Origin: Hydrogenophilaceae bacterium | GTDB taxonomy: Bacteria; Pseudomonadota; Alphaproteobacteria; Caulobacterales; Aquidulcibacteraceae | Assembly (NCBI GenBank): GCA_013389015.1 | Contig: JACAEE010000015.1 | Span: forward strand, 1-32,736 | DNA: 32,736 bases | Direction: 5' to 3' | Part shown: positions 1 to 9,159 of the stretch, one piece after another | How the letters are laid out: each line of letters begins with the position of its first letter | Numbering within the stretch: position 1 is the stretch's first letter | Position numbers and translations under genes: made by a program | The notes under the pieces: model-generated | What the model saw: only the letters and a program-made list of their open reading frames with translations | The model's database searches: none | Told to the model about the DNA's origin: nothing

Positions 1-43
1 GCCGCCGCCCGCGCCGGCCCCCGCCCAGGCGCCGCCGCAATGA
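1..43 (+). CDS. mreC: C-terminal end of a protein, probably rod-shape protein MreC (partial)
   Basis: Reading from base 2, the frame encodes a Pro/Ala/Gln-rich tail that ends at TGA 41-43. The stop overlaps the mreD start as ATGA, which implies translational coupling. Only about 13 residues are visible, so the identification rests on context: mreC normally sits directly before mreD, and a low-complexity Pro/Ala tail is common in alphaproteobacterial MreC. MreC is a periplasmic, membrane-anchored partner of PBP2 in the elongasome. The gene starts outside the window. Confidence 0.7.
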   Translation, partial: PPPAPAPAQAPPQ

Positions 44-585
44 CGACCGTGATCACCCAGAGCGCCAAGCGCGGCGCGAGCCGCGGCCTCGGCCTGGCGC
101 TGGCGGTGCTGAGCGTGATTCTGCCGGCCTTGCCGTTCGGCCCGCTCTTCGCCCAGCCGCCGATGCCGCTGGCGGCGCTGTGGGCGGCGTATGGATGGGC
201 CGCCGACGATGACGGCTCCTGGCGGCGACCTGCGCTGGTGGCGGCGTTGGGATTGCTGCACGACCAGATGTCGGGCGGCCAGTACGGCCTTTTCGCCGCG
301 CTCTATCTTGTGGCGTTTCTGATCGGCCGTTTCTTTGCGCGCGTGACGTCCTCTCCCAACACGCTATCGATCCTCGGCGGCTTTGCGTTGACGGCGATCG
401 CCACCACCGCGGTCGCCTTTGCGCTTGCGCCGCGCGCGTTCGGCGCCGGCGCCTCGGCGGTGAAGTTCGCGGAGGCCGCCGCGGTCACGGTGCTGCTCTT
501 TCCCTTCGTTCGCGGCCTCTACATGAGCGCCCAACCCGTGACGCGCGCCGCCAGACGCAAGCCGATCGGAGCGCGCCAGTCATGA
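40..585 (+). CDS. mreD: Rod shape-determining membrane protein MreD
   Basis: This 181-residue protein has about five hydrophobic segments (roughly residues 15-38, 40-55, 63-100, 108-130 and 140-163) and a basic C-terminal tail. Size and topology match MreD, an inner-membrane component of the elongasome that works with MreB, MreC, RodA and PBP2 in lateral wall synthesis. The sequence is poorly conserved in this family, so the call depends largely on order: mreC tail before it, PBP2 and RodA after it. The ATG overlaps the preceding TGA by 4 bases. The stop lies 10 bases before the PBP2 start, consistent with a single operon. Confidence 0.85.
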   Translation: MTTVITQSAKRGASRGLGLALAVLSVILPALPFGPLFAQPPMPLAALWAAYGWAADDDGSWRRPALVAALGLLHDQMSGGQYGLFAALYLVAFLIGRFFARVTSSPNTLSILGGFALTAIATTAVAFALAPRAFGAGASAVKFAEAAAVTVLLFPFVRGLYMSAQPVTRAARRKPIGARQS

Positions 586-595
586 GTGCGACGCC

Positions 596-2590
596 ATGAC
601 GACGACCAAACGTGAGACCGGCGGCGTCTTCAATCGCCGCGCCGTGCTGCTTTCCGGCGTCGCGTTCGGCGGGCTTGGCGCCGTGGCGCTGCGCATCGCG
701 CAATTGCAGGCCACGGATCTGTTCAGTGGCGAATGGAGCGACCGCGCCGAGGAGAACCGCTTCGATCGCCGCGTCATCACCCCCCCGCGCGGCGTGCTCT
801 ATGACCGCTTCGGCGTCGAACTGGCGACCACGCGCCGCGATCTGCGCGTGTCGATCATTCCCGAGGACGTCGACGATCTCGAGGCGACGATCGGCGCGAT
901 CGCGCAGATTCTCGAGCTCGATGCGAACTGGGTCCGCCGCCGCGTGCGCGAGGCGCGCAACGGCAAGCCCTATGATCCGCTGCTGCTGCGCCAGGGGCTC
1001 GAATGGGACCAGTTCGCGATCATCAATGCGCGCCTGCCCGAACTGAAAGGCGTGATCGCGGAGGACACCGAGACGCGCTCCTATCCGCACAGCCTCGTCT
1101 TCGCGCACCCGATCGGCTACGTCGCCAAGCCGACTCAGCGCGAGATCGACCGCGTGCTCGCGGAAGGCCCGGAAGGCGAGCGCCGCGCGATCTATCTGCG
1201 CAATCCCGACGTGCGCCTCGGCAAGGCGGGCATCGAGAAGGCGCTCGAGGATGTGCTCCATGGCGAGGCCGGCTGGCGGCTGGTCAAGGTGGACGCGAAC
1301 GGGCGCCCTGTCGGCGAGGATTCCGCGAGCCTCAATCCGCCCAAGCCCGGCGCCGGAATCGTGCTCACGCTCGACGCCGATCTGCAGAAGCGCGCGATGG
1401 AGGCTCTGGGCGAGGAGGCGGGCTCGGCGATCGTCATGGACATCTACACCGGCGACATCCTGGTGATGGCGTCGGCGCCGGGCTTCGATCCGAACCTGTT
1501 CGTGAACGGGATCGGGCAGCGCGATTTCGATGCGCTCAATCTGAGCGAGCGCCACCCGCTCTACCACAAGAGCGTCACCGGCACTTATGCGCCCGGCTCC
1601 ACCTTCAAGATGATGGTCGGCATCGCGGCGCGCCGCGCCGGCATGCCGGAGGATTGGGCCGTCTCGTGCCCGGGCTATTTCCCGTTCGGCGGCCGCAATT
1701 TTCATTGCTGGCGCCGCGGCGGCCACGGCCGCGTCGACATGCACGCCGCGATCAAGGGCTCGTGCGACGTGTTCTTCTATCGCGCCGCGCTCTATGCCGG
1801 CGCGGAGCGCATCGCGCAGGTGGCCCGCGAGTTCGGCTTCGGGCAGCGCTATGATCTCGGCCTGCCGGTGCGCGACGGCGCCTATCTCGACTCGATGAAG
1901 CAGGGCATCGTGCCCGACCCGGCCTGGTGGCGTTCGATCGGCCGCGGCCAGTGGACGGACGGCCTCACCGTGAATTTCGGCATCGGACAGGGCGATCTGC
2001 AGGTGACGCCGATCCAGCTCGCGGTGATGACGGCGCGCTTGGCCGCCAATGGTCGCGCGGTCGTGCCGCGTCTCATTCGCGAGGGGCCCGGCGTGAGCGA
2101 CCCGCCGGCGTTCCCGCTCATTCCGGGGCTTGACCCGGCGCATCTCGCGCAGGTGCGCACCGGCATGTACGGCGTCTCCAACGAGGGCGGCGGCACCGCG
2201 CTCTCGGCCAGCAATCTGGGGCTCGTGCGCCATCCCGAGACGCGCCGGATTCTGCCGCTGACGCCTGAAACCGCGCGCTATGAGCCGGTGCGCATCGCCG
2301 GCAAGACCGGCACCGCGCAGGTGCGCGCGCTCACCGCCGCCACCCGCGGCCGGCACTATTCCACCATCGAGTGGAAGTATCGCGATCACGGGCTCTTCGT
2401 CTGCTTCGGTCCGTGGGACGAGCCGCGCTACGCCTGCGCCGTCGTCGTCGAGCACGGCGGCGCGGGCTCCGGCGTCGCCGGCCCGATCGCCAAGGTCATC
2501 ATGCACGACACCATCCTCAAGGATCCCGCGCGCCTGCAGCCGCGCACGCTGGCGCAATTGCAGGCGCAAAGCGCAGGCGCTCCGGCATGA
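596..2590 (+). CDS. mrdA: Penicillin-binding protein 2 (elongation transpeptidase)
   Basis: This is a 664-residue class B PBP that cross-links peptidoglycan during elongation. A membrane anchor lies at about residues 18-38, followed by the PBP dimerisation region and the transpeptidase domain. The three active-site motifs are visible: STFK with nucleophile Ser335 and Lys338, SCD in GSCDVFF, and KTGT starting at Lys570. Length and motif spacing fit the family, so it should be functional. The ATG at 596 is chosen because the earlier ATG at 582 meets a stop after five codons. The TGA overlaps the rodA ATG, so the glycosyltransferase partner is coupled to it. Confidence 0.96.
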   Translation: MTTTKRETGGVFNRRAVLLSGVAFGGLGAVALRIAQLQATDLFSGEWSDRAEENRFDRRVITPPRGVLYDRFGVELATTRRDLRVSIIPEDVDDLEATIGAIAQILELDANWVRRRVREARNGKPYDPLLLRQGLEWDQFAIINARLPELKGVIAEDTETRSYPHSLVFAHPIGYVAKPTQREIDRVLAEGPEGERRAIYLRNPDVRLGKAGIEKALEDVLHGEAGWRLVKVDANGRPVGEDSASLNPPKPGAGIVLTLDADLQKRAMEALGEEAGSAIVMDIYTGDILVMASAPGFDPNLFVNGIGQRDFDALNLSERHPLYHKSVTGTYAPGSTFKMMVGIAARRAGMPEDWAVSCPGYFPFGGRNFHCWRRGGHGRVDMHAAIKGSCDVFFYRAALYAGAERIAQVAREFGFGQRYDLGLPVRDGAYLDSMKQGIVPDPAWWRSIGRGQWTDGLTVNFGIGQGDLQVTPIQLAVMTARLAANGRAVVPRLIREGPGVSDPPAFPLIPGLDPAHLAQVRTGMYGVSNEGGGTALSASNLGLVRHPETRRILPLTPETARYEPVRIAGKTGTAQVRALTAATRGRHYSTIEWKYRDHGLFVCFGPWDEPRYACAVVVEHGGAGSGVAGPIAKVIMHDTILKDPARLQPRTLAQLQAQSAGAPA

Positions 2591-3741
2591 CCGCGATGCT
2601 GGCCTCCGCGCGTGGCCCGCGCACCGGCGTGATCGGCAAGCTGCGCCGGCTCAATTGGTGGATCATCACCTCGCTCACCGTGCTGGCGCTGATCGGCGTG
2701 GCGATGCACACTTCGGTCTCTTCGGGCGACGCCACCGCGCTGAAGCCGCTCACCCATGGGCTGCGCTACGCCGCGCTCCTGTTCATTGCGATCGCCGTTG
2801 CGCTCTTCGTGCCCCCGCGCAGCTGGTATCTCATCGCCTATCCGCTTTACGCCACGACGATGCTGTTGCTGATCGGCGTCGAGCTTGTCGGCGAAACCCG
2901 CATGGGCGCGACGCGCTGGCTGGCGGTGGGCCCCGTCTCGCTGCAGCCCTCCGAGATCATGAAGGTGGCGATCGTCCTGGCGCTCGCGCGCTATTACGAG
3001 GATCTCAAGCCCGGGCGCGCGGTCACTTTGTTATGGTCGATCCCCGCCTTGTTCCTGATCGGCGCGCCGGTCGCGCTTGTGATGCACCAGCCCGATCTCG
3101 GCACCGCGACGCTTATCGCCATGGCCGGCCTGGCCGTGATGTTTCTCGCCGGCCTGCGCTGGCGCTACATCATCGTCGCGATGGGCGTCGCCGCCGCGTC
3201 AGCGGTCGGCGCCTATTACTTCGCCCTGCACGATTATCAGCGCGCGCGGATCAACGTGTTCCTGGGCCTCGCCGATGATCCCCTGGGCGAGGGCTACCAT
3301 GTGCTGCAATCGAAGATCGCCATCGGATCGGCGGGGCTGACCGGCGCCGGCTGGCGCCAGGGCTCGCAGAGCCAGGGCGACTTTCTGCCCGAGAAGGACA
3401 CCGATTTCATTTTCACCATGATCGTGGAGGAGTTCGGCTTCCTCGGCGGCTTCGTGGTCGTGGCGATCTTCGCGTTTCTGCTCTGGAAGGCGGTGGAGGT
3501 GGCCACGCGCGCGCGCACCATGTTCGGCGCCCTGGCTTCGGCCGGGGTCGCCGCGACGCTCAGTTGCTACGTGCTCATCAACACGGCGATGGTCACCGGG
3601 CTTGTGCCGGTGGTGGGCATTCCCTTGCCGCTGATCTCCTATGGCGGCACCGCGATGGTCACGATCATGGCGGGCTTTGCGATCGTGCTCTCGATCGACC
3701 TCCACCGCGACCAGACCGGCGCCCGCGGCATTCTGTGGTGA
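2587..3741 (+). CDS. rodA: RodA, SEDS-family peptidoglycan glycosyltransferase
   Basis: This 384-residue polytopic membrane protein polymerises lipid II into glycan strands and works as a pair with PBP2. It carries the SEDS signatures: QPSEIMK near residue 120, QPDLGTA near 170, the extracytoplasmic segment with FLPEKDTDF (Asp273 falls in the conserved TDF position of the catalytic loop), and the C-terminal GIPLPLISYGG motif. The ATG at 2587 is chosen over further upstream starts because it gives the ATGA overlap with mrdA and the normal length and N-terminus. It is the last gene of the mreCD-mrdA-rodA unit seen here. Confidence 0.96.
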   Translation: MTAMLASARGPRTGVIGKLRRLNWWIITSLTVLALIGVAMHTSVSSGDATALKPLTHGLRYAALLFIAIAVALFVPPRSWYLIAYPLYATTMLLLIGVELVGETRMGATRWLAVGPVSLQPSEIMKVAIVLALARYYEDLKPGRAVTLLWSIPALFLIGAPVALVMHQPDLGTATLIAMAGLAVMFLAGLRWRYIIVAMGVAAASAVGAYYFALHDYQRARINVFLGLADDPLGEGYHVLQSKIAIGSAGLTGAGWRQGSQSQGDFLPEKDTDFIFTMIVEEFGFLGGFVVVAIFAFLLWKAVEVATRARTMFGALASAGVAATLSCYVLINTAMVTGLVPVVGIPLPLISYGGTAMVTIMAGFAIVLSIDLHRDQTGARGILW

Positions 3742-3784
3742 GAACCGCCTTGCGGGCGCCGCAGCTTGTCCGTACCGAGGGGCC

Positions 3785-4768
3785 ATGAACGCCCCAGCCC
3801 CGGCGCCCCGCCGTGATCTCTATCCGCTGATCGAGCCCTTCGCGAGCGAGATGCTGCGCGTGTCGCCGCGGCACATGATCTATATCGAGCAATGCGGCGC
3901 CCCCAACGGCCGCCCCGTCCTCGCGCTCCATGGCGGCCCGGGCGGGGGCATGAGCCCCGAGATGCGCCGCTTCTTCGATCCCAAGCGCTACCGCGTGGTG
4001 CTGATCGATCAGCGCGGCTGCGGCCGCTCCACGCCCCACGCCGAGATCGAGGAGAACACCACCTGGGATCTCGTCGCCGATATCGAGCGCGTGCGCGAGC
4101 GGCTGGGCGTCGAGAAATGGCTGGTGTTCGGCGGCTCCTGGGGCTCCACGCTCTCGCTCGCCTACGCCGCCAAGCATCCCGAGCGTTGCGCCGGTCTGCT
4201 CCTGCGCGGCGTCTTCCTGCTCACGCGCCATGAGATTCTCTGGTTCTACCAGCAGGGCGCATCGAACATCTTTCCCGACGCGTTCGAACGTTATCTCGCG
4301 CCCATTCCTGAGGCCGAGCGCGGCGATATGCTCGCCGCCTATCATCGCCGCCTGACCTCGCCTGATCGCGACGTGCGCCTGGAGGCCGCGCGCGCCTGGG
4401 CGCGCTGGGAAGGCGAGACGATCTCGATCGTCGGTCCTTCCGGTTTGCCCGCGCGCTTCAACGACGATCGTTTCGTCGAGGCCTTCGCGCGCATCGAGTG
4501 CCACTATTTCGTCAATCGCGGCTTCTTCGAAACCGACGGCTGGCTGCTCGCGGAAGCCGCGAAGCTGCGCCGGCGCATGCCGCTGCGCATCGTGCATGGG
4601 CGCTATGACATGTGCACGCCGCTCTCCTCCGCCTGGGCGCTCAAGCGCGCCTGGCCGGAAGCTGATCTTGAGATCATCCCCGACGCCGGCCATTCGAGTC
4701 TCGAGCCCGGCATCGTCGACGCCCTCGTCCGCGGCGCCGACGCGCTCTATGACGCGGCGCACTGGTGA
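3785..4768 (+). CDS. pip: Proline iminopeptidase (alpha/beta hydrolase, S33)
   Basis: This 327-residue enzyme would remove N-terminal proline from peptides in the cytoplasm. The motifs are HGGPGGG (oxyanion region, near residue 45), DQRGCGRS, the nucleophile elbow GGSWGS with Ser118, Asp275 in GRYDMCTP and His303 in DAGHSS. The helical cap contains WARWEG and the late stretch NRGFF, both typical of Pip. Length matches the family. The start at ATG 3785 follows a weak GAGG and removes a long unrelated upstream extension. It lies 43 bases after rodA on the same strand and may be co-transcribed, though function gives no reason for that. It converges with the next gene with a 4-base gap. Confidence 0.93.
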   Translation: MNAPAPAPRRDLYPLIEPFASEMLRVSPRHMIYIEQCGAPNGRPVLALHGGPGGGMSPEMRRFFDPKRYRVVLIDQRGCGRSTPHAEIEENTTWDLVADIERVRERLGVEKWLVFGGSWGSTLSLAYAAKHPERCAGLLLRGVFLLTRHEILWFYQQGASNIFPDAFERYLAPIPEAERGDMLAAYHRRLTSPDRDVRLEAARAWARWEGETISIVGPSGLPARFNDDRFVEAFARIECHYFVNRGFFETDGWLLAEAAKLRRRMPLRIVHGRYDMCTPLSSAWALKRAWPEADLEIIPDAGHSSLEPGIVDALVRGADALYDAAHW

Positions 4769-4772
4769 GCGC

Positions 4773-5177
4773 TTAGAAATCCGTCTTGCCGAAGCGGGCG
4801 AAGCCCTGGTTCACGCCGGGCGGGTCCATGACCGAGAGATCAAGATCGACGGGCTCGCCGATCCAGCGCCCGAGATGGGTGTGATCGGCGCGATCATCGA
4901 GCGTCAGCGGATGGATGAGCACGCGCAGGCCTGCTGCGGCCAACACGGGCTCGACCACCGGCAAGAGCCGCTCTTCGAAATGGATCTCGAACTGCGCGAT
5001 CGTGTGCGGCCCCACCTTGTGGTCGCGCAATGCGCCGACGAACGCGATCGCCGCGAGCGGATCATCCCCCTGCGCGCCGATCAGTCGCTCCCGCAGCTGC
5101 GCCGCCATCGGCCGTTCTTCCGGCGCGAAATAGATGTGGGCGTGATAGGGCGCGCCGCCCGCGACCGGTTCCGTCAT
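4773..5177 (-). CDS. DOPA 4,5-dioxygenase family protein
   Basis: This small 134-residue protein has the pattern of the DOPA 4,5-dioxygenase family: an N-terminal YHAHIYF, a central VGPHTIAQFEIHF, then HPLTLDDRADHTHLGRW followed by GEPVDLDL. The repeated histidines are the likely metal ligands. Bacterial members are usually uncharacterised, and some related enzymes cleave catechol-like compounds, so the substrate is unknown here. Length is normal and the protein looks intact. It is the distal gene of a minus-strand group, 60 bases after the cyclase gene stop, and may share its transcript. Confidence 0.8.
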   Translation of the reverse strand: MTEPVAGGAPYHAHIYFAPEERPMAAQLRERLIGAQGDDPLAAIAFVGALRDHKVGPHTIAQFEIHFEERLLPVVEPVLAAAGLRVLIHPLTLDDRADHTHLGRWIGEPVDLDLSVMDPPGVNQGFARFGKTDF

Positions 5178-5237
5178 CTCGTCTCCCGCTCGTGTCCACG
5201 TCGTCTTCGGCGCGGAAAGATTTGCGTAAGCCGCGAT

Positions 5238-6146
5238 CTAGCCGCGCGCCAGCAAGCGCCCCAGCAGCGCTATCAGCACGATCGCGGCGGCCGGCCAGAT
5301 CGCCCAGAGTTCGCCCGACCAGGAGAACGCGTTGATCAGCGCCAAAAGCGCAATGATCACCAGGAGTCGGGCGTCGCTGACGCTGAGCCATCCCCGCGCC
5401 ATGAGCGGCGCCGCGCGATACGCTGCGATCGTCGCCAGGATCAGCGCGACCCAATGCGCCCACATCGGCCCGCCGGTCGCCAGATCGATCGCGAAGAGCA
5501 CGGCCACGATGGCGCCGAACACGCGCAGGAGGCGCATGATGCGCGGTTTGAGTTCGCCTGCGCCGGCCGTGCGCGCCGCCGGGCGCGCGGCGCGCGCCTG
5601 ATGCGAACGGCCTTTCGCGGGCTTGGCCGGGGCTGCGCCCGGCGGCGTGACGCCATAGACCGCGACGCTCTCCTCGAAATTCTTCGGCTTCCGCTCGCCG
5701 AGATATTCGAAGCCCACCGAGAGCTTCTTCTGCACCTGGTCGTACACCTGCTGCGAGATCAGGATTCCGCCGGGCTCGGCCATCGCCTGCAGTCGCGCGG
5801 CGAGATTGACGCCCTCGCCGAGGAGATCGTCGCCGTCGATCATCACGTCGCCCAGATGCACGCCGATCCGGAAGCGCAGCGCGCTGTCGGGATCGGCGCC
5901 CAGTTCGCGCTGCACCTCGATCGCGCATTGCACGGCCTCCACGACCGACCCGAACTCCGCGATCAGCCCGTCGCCGGCGGTGTTGGCGATCCGCCCGTGA
6001 TGGCGCTCGATCAGCCCGGCGAACACCCGCCGCGCGGCCTGCAGCGCGGCCATCGCGCGCACTTCGTCGGCCTCCATCGCCCGGCTGTAGCCGTCGGCGT
6101 CGGCGGCGAGGATGGTCGTCAGTTTTCTACGTACGGAAGCGGACAT
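5238..6146 (-). CDS. Class III adenylate/guanylate cyclase with C-terminal membrane domain
   Basis: The 302-residue protein has a class III nucleotide cyclase domain at about residues 6-165. It opens with the rhizobial-type RRKLTTILAADADGYSR, where Asp16 is a likely metal ligand. It also shows AGDGLIAEF with Asp59, the IGVHLGDV stretch, and GEGVNLAARL. After a basic Pro/Ala linker come about four hydrophobic segments, so the catalytic domain is anchored by its C-terminus and should be cytosolic. The product (cAMP or cGMP) cannot be read from sequence alone. A GTG codon directly precedes ATG 6146 in frame, and I chose the ATG. Membrane segments after rather than before the cyclase domain are less common than N-terminal ones. 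Confidence 0.88.
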   Translation of the reverse strand: MSASVRRKLTTILAADADGYSRAMEADEVRAMAALQAARRVFAGLIERHHGRIANTAGDGLIAEFGSVVEAVQCAIEVQRELGADPDSALRFRIGVHLGDVMIDGDDLLGEGVNLAARLQAMAEPGGILISQQVYDQVQKKLSVGFEYLGERKPKNFEESVAVYGVTPPGAAPAKPAKGRSHQARAARPAARTAGAGELKPRIMRLLRVFGAIVAVLFAIDLATGGPMWAHWVALILATIAAYRAAPLMARGWLSVSDARLLVIIALLALINAFSWSGELWAIWPAAAIVLIALLGRLLARG

Positions 6147-6166
6147 CACGCCGCTTTAGACAATCT

Positions 6167-7159
6167 TCACCCGAATGTCTTCCTCACCCAGTCGGCGATC
6201 GCCTTGGTGGTTTCGCCCGGCTGCTCCTGTTGCGTCCAGTGGCCCGAATTGCGGATAAGGACCTTCTCCAGGTTCGGCACCCATTGCTCCATCCCGTCCG
6301 CGGCCGAAGGCGGCAGCACGAGATCATGCTCGGCCATGATCATCAGCGCGGGGAGATTCACTTGTGTGGGCAGATTGGCGCTGTGTTCCCAATTGCGGGT
6401 GAAATTGCGATACCAATTGATCCCGCCGGTGAAGCCGGTGCGCTTGAACGTGTCGACGAAGAATTTCATCTCCGCGTCATTGAGGACGGACGGACGCGGA
6501 TCGCCGGCGGGGTCGTAGGCCTCCACCATGCGCACGAGCGGGAAGATGGATTCGTCCCCCACGCGCTGGCTCGCCAGGCCTGCGCTCGCCGGCATGGCGG
6601 AGGCGTCCATCTTGCGCATGAAAAAGCTCATCGACTTGGCGACGTCGGCGTTGAGCACGGAATCGGCTTCGCCGGGCTTCTGGAAATGCACGATATACAT
6701 TTCCGGCCCCATCCGCTCGCGCATGATCGCGATCGGATCGATCGGCGGGCGCGGCATGAACGGCGTGTTGACCCCGATGATCCCGGCGCAGCGATCGGGA
6801 TGGCGCAGGCCCATCTGCCATACGACGATCCCGCCCCAATCGTGCCCGACGAACACCGCCTTATCGATGCCCTTGGCGTCGAGCAGCCCGACGAGATCGC
6901 CGCACAGATGCTCGATGTCGTAGCTTTCCACCGGTGCGGGCGCATCGGTGAGCCCATAGCCGCGCTGATCGGGCGCCAGCACGCGGAAGCCCTGCGCCCC
7001 GAGATCGCGCAGCTGATGGCGCCACGAGAACGCGATTTCGGGAAAGCCGTGGCAGAGCACGAGCGGCGGCCTGGCGTCCGCCGGGCCCGCTTCATGCACC
7101 GCCATGCGGATGCCGTTGGTCTGCACATAGCTCGGTTCAGGCCATCCAGGAAAGCTCAT
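6167..7159 (-). CDS. Epoxide hydrolase-type alpha/beta hydrolase
   Basis: This 330-residue protein carries the full soluble epoxide hydrolase signature. It has HGFP at 37-40, the nucleophile motif GHDWGG with Asp107, acid Asp279 in AEHDLVLPP, and His307 in NSGHW. The two lid tyrosines expected to activate the epoxide are present as Tyr155 (in MYIVHFQ) and Tyr250 (in INWYRN). It should open epoxides to diols in the cytoplasm, but the physiological substrate is unknown. The ATG overlaps the TGA of the DUF423 gene by 4 bases (7156-7159), so the two are translationally coupled. It is the last gene of the thioesterase-DUF423-hydrolase trio. Confidence 0.92.
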   Translation of the reverse strand: MSFPGWPEPSYVQTNGIRMAVHEAGPADARPPLVLCHGFPEIAFSWRHQLRDLGAQGFRVLAPDQRGYGLTDAPAPVESYDIEHLCGDLVGLLDAKGIDKAVFVGHDWGGIVVWQMGLRHPDRCAGIIGVNTPFMPRPPIDPIAIMRERMGPEMYIVHFQKPGEADSVLNADVAKSMSFFMRKMDASAMPASAGLASQRVGDESIFPLVRMVEAYDPAGDPRPSVLNDAEMKFFVDTFKRTGFTGGINWYRNFTRNWEHSANLPTQVNLPALMIMAEHDLVLPPSAADGMEQWVPNLEKVLIRNSGHWTQQEQPGETTKAIADWVRKTFG

Positions 7160-7542
7160 GAGGGGCTCCGTTTCATCGCCAGTTGCGCGCCGGCTATGAT
7201 CAGCACGATCCAGCCGAGCAGGAAAAGCACGCCGCCGACGGGCGCGGCCATCACGATCGGAGCATGGGGCGCCATTCCCATCCCCATCGCATAGAGCGAA
7301 CCGGAGAAGGCGACGATCCCGGCGAAGAAGAACCACGCCGCATAGCGCGCGATTCCCGCGCCCCAGCTCCGAAACGAGACGCTCGCGATCGCGGCCATCG
7401 TGTGCAGCACATTGTATTGCACGCCCGTCTCGATCAGTGACTTGGCGTAGGGATCGGAGACGGCGTGCGCGCCGAACGCGCCCATCGCCACGCACAGGAA
7501 TCCCGAGAGCGCCGCAAGCAGGGGCGTGAGACCGATGCGCAT
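7156..7542 (-). CDS. DUF423 small membrane protein
   Basis: This 128-residue protein has four hydrophobic segments and the family's opening pattern, including the glycine-rich GAFGAHAV after the first segment and QYNVLHTMA before the second. DUF423 proteins are inner-membrane proteins of unknown function. The start at ATG 7542 overlaps the thioesterase stop by one base (TGATG). The stop overlaps the hydrolase start by four bases, so this gene is locked into a three-gene unit. Length is normal for the family. Confidence 0.88.
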   Translation of the reverse strand: MRIGLTPLLAALSGFLCVAMGAFGAHAVSDPYAKSLIETGVQYNVLHTMAAIASVSFRSWGAGIARYAAWFFFAGIVAFSGSLYAMGMGMAPHAPIVMAAPVGGVLFLLGWIVLIIAGAQLAMKRSPS

Positions 7543-7949
7543 CACCCGCCCTTCTTCGGCGGGATCGAATAGGTGACGACCGCGTGCGCGCAGGGACTTT
7601 CTGCGCCGTCCGCACGGATCAGCACGTCGCCCACCGCGAGCGCGCGCCCGAGCTTCAGCATCCGCGCCTCCGCGATGAGATCGGCGCGCCCCGGCATGCG
7701 CAGGAAATTCATCGTCAGATTGGTCGTCACCGCCATCGGCTGAAGCCCGATCGCAGACAATGTGAGCGCATACATCGCGCTGTCGGCGAGCGCCATCATC
7801 GTCGGGCCCGAGACGGTGTCGCCGGGCCGCGTCGAATTCGGATTGAACGGCAACCTGAGCCGCGCGGTCTTTCCGTCCGCATGCTCGACATGCGCGGAGG
7901 CGCCGGGGAAGGCCTCGGCGTAGAAGGCGTTGATCTGGGCCGCGTTCAC
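7542..7949 (-). CDS. PaaI-like hotdog-fold thioesterase
   Basis: This 135-residue single-domain hotdog protein has the PaaI-type core at about residues 40-70, with a GDTVSGPTMMALADSAM pattern. It is followed by the beta-strand AVTTNLTMNFLR and later LGRALAVGDVLI. Members hydrolyse acyl-CoA or aryl-CoA thioesters, and the substrate here is not inferable. The start is GTG 7949, because no in-frame ATG gives a complete N-terminus. It is the first gene of a three-gene overlapping unit and is divergent from the gene at 8054, with 104 bases between them for promoters. Confidence 0.85.
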   Translation of the reverse strand: MNAAQINAFYAEAFPGASAHVEHADGKTARLRLPFNPNSTRPGDTVSGPTMMALADSAMYALTLSAIGLQPMAVTTNLTMNFLRMPGRADLIAEARMLKLGRALAVGDVLIRADGAESPCAHAVVTYSIPPKKGG

Positions 7950-8053
7950 GAGCCGACCTTATCGCGCCGGCGGCGTCGCTGAAACCTTGTCCCCGCGTCA
8001 AGCGTTGAAACTGCGCGTCCGGCGCGCCAAGGTGGCCCCAAGGCGGAGGAAGC

Positions 8054-9157
8054 ATGCTCACCAAAGGCGATGAATTCCCCATCCACCAGACGCCCGAGCC
8101 CGTGGCCTTCGCCGGCTCGGACCGCAACTTCTACGATCGCTATTTCTTCAACGGCTATCGCCAGGACGGATCGGGCTTCTTCGCGGTCGCGTTCGGGGTC
8201 TATCCCCACCTCAATGTCGCGGATGCGCATGTCAGCGCCCTGCGCGGCGAGACCCAGCATGCGCTGCACGCCTCGCGCATTCTCAATCACGAGCGGATGG
8301 ACCTCTCCGTCGGCCCCATCGCCATCGAGGTCATCGAGCCGCTACGCAAGCTGCGCGTGCGCGTCGACGGCGAGGGCGTGAAGGCCGATCTCGTCTGCGA
8401 AGGCCGCTCCTTCCCGATCGAGGAGCCGCGCTTCACCCGCCGCAACGGCGCGCGGATGATGATGGATCTCACCCGCTTCACCCAGGCCGTGCGCTGGTCC
8501 GGCTGGCTCGAGATCGACGGCGCGCGCGAGACCTACGAGCCGGCGAGCGCCTATGGCGTGCGCGACCGCTCCTGGGGCGTGCGCCCGATCGGCGCGCCTG
8601 ATCCCCAGCCCGCCGTGCCGATCCAGACGCCGCAATTCTATTGGATGTGGGCGCCGACCAATTTCCCCAACCTCGCGCTCTATTATCACGTCAACGAAGA
8701 CGGCGAAGGCGCGCCCTGGAATCTCCGCTGCGCGCTGGCGATGGACGGATCGAACCAAGGCGGCTTCCTGGATTTGGTCGATCCGCGATTGAACGTGACT
8801 TGGGAGAAGGGCGCGCGCCGCGCCGCGAAACTCGTGCTCAACGTCAAGGACCCGTCCGGCCGCGATCACGTCGTCACCTGGACGCCGCTCCACACCTTCC
8901 ATATGAAGGGCCTCGGCTACACTCATCCGGAGTGGGCGCACGGCCTCTACAAGGGCCCCCTCGTCGTCGCCCGCGAAGCGTTCAAGCCGGCCGAACTCAA
9001 CCCCCTCGAAATCCCCTCGCTGCACATCCAGGCGATCTGCAAGGCCCGCCACGACGGCCCCGGCGGCGAAGGCTCCGACGGAGTCGGCGCCTTCGAACAA
9101 CTCGTCATCGGCCCCCATGCGCCGAGCGGCTTCAAAGAATTCCTCGACGGCGCCTGA
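8054..9157 (+). CDS. Conserved protein resembling the CrtC/AttH lipocalin-like group (function unknown)
   Basis: This 367-residue soluble protein has no signal peptide or membrane segment and is rich in Trp, Tyr and His. It has the general look of the CrtC/AttH-type two-lobed beta-barrel proteins, for example YGVRDRSWGVRP in the middle and WTPLHTFHMKGLGYTHPEW towards the end. I cannot name a specific reaction; a role on a lipid or steroid-like hydrophobic ligand is only a guess. The ATG follows a good ribosome site, GGAGGA at 8045-8050. The stop is followed within three bases by the first 37-bp hairpin element, which may serve as its 3' end. It appears intact. Confidence 0.7.
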   Translation: MLTKGDEFPIHQTPEPVAFAGSDRNFYDRYFFNGYRQDGSGFFAVAFGVYPHLNVADAHVSALRGETQHALHASRILNHERMDLSVGPIAIEVIEPLRKLRVRVDGEGVKADLVCEGRSFPIEEPRFTRRNGARMMMDLTRFTQAVRWSGWLEIDGARETYEPASAYGVRDRSWGVRPIGAPDPQPAVPIQTPQFYWMWAPTNFPNLALYYHVNEDGEGAPWNLRCALAMDGSNQGGFLDLVDPRLNVTWEKGARRAAKLVLNVKDPSGRDHVVTWTPLHTFHMKGLGYTHPEWAHGLYKGPLVVAREAFKPAELNPLEIPSLHIQAICKARHDGPGGEGSDGVGAFEQLVIGPHAPSGFKEFLDGA

Positions 9158-9159
9158 TC

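Noticed and set aside
485-2569. Long minus-strand open frame opposite the PBP2 gene
   Set aside because: Low-complexity Arg/Ala/His product, no motifs, and exactly opposite a well-supported gene. It is a GC-driven shadow.
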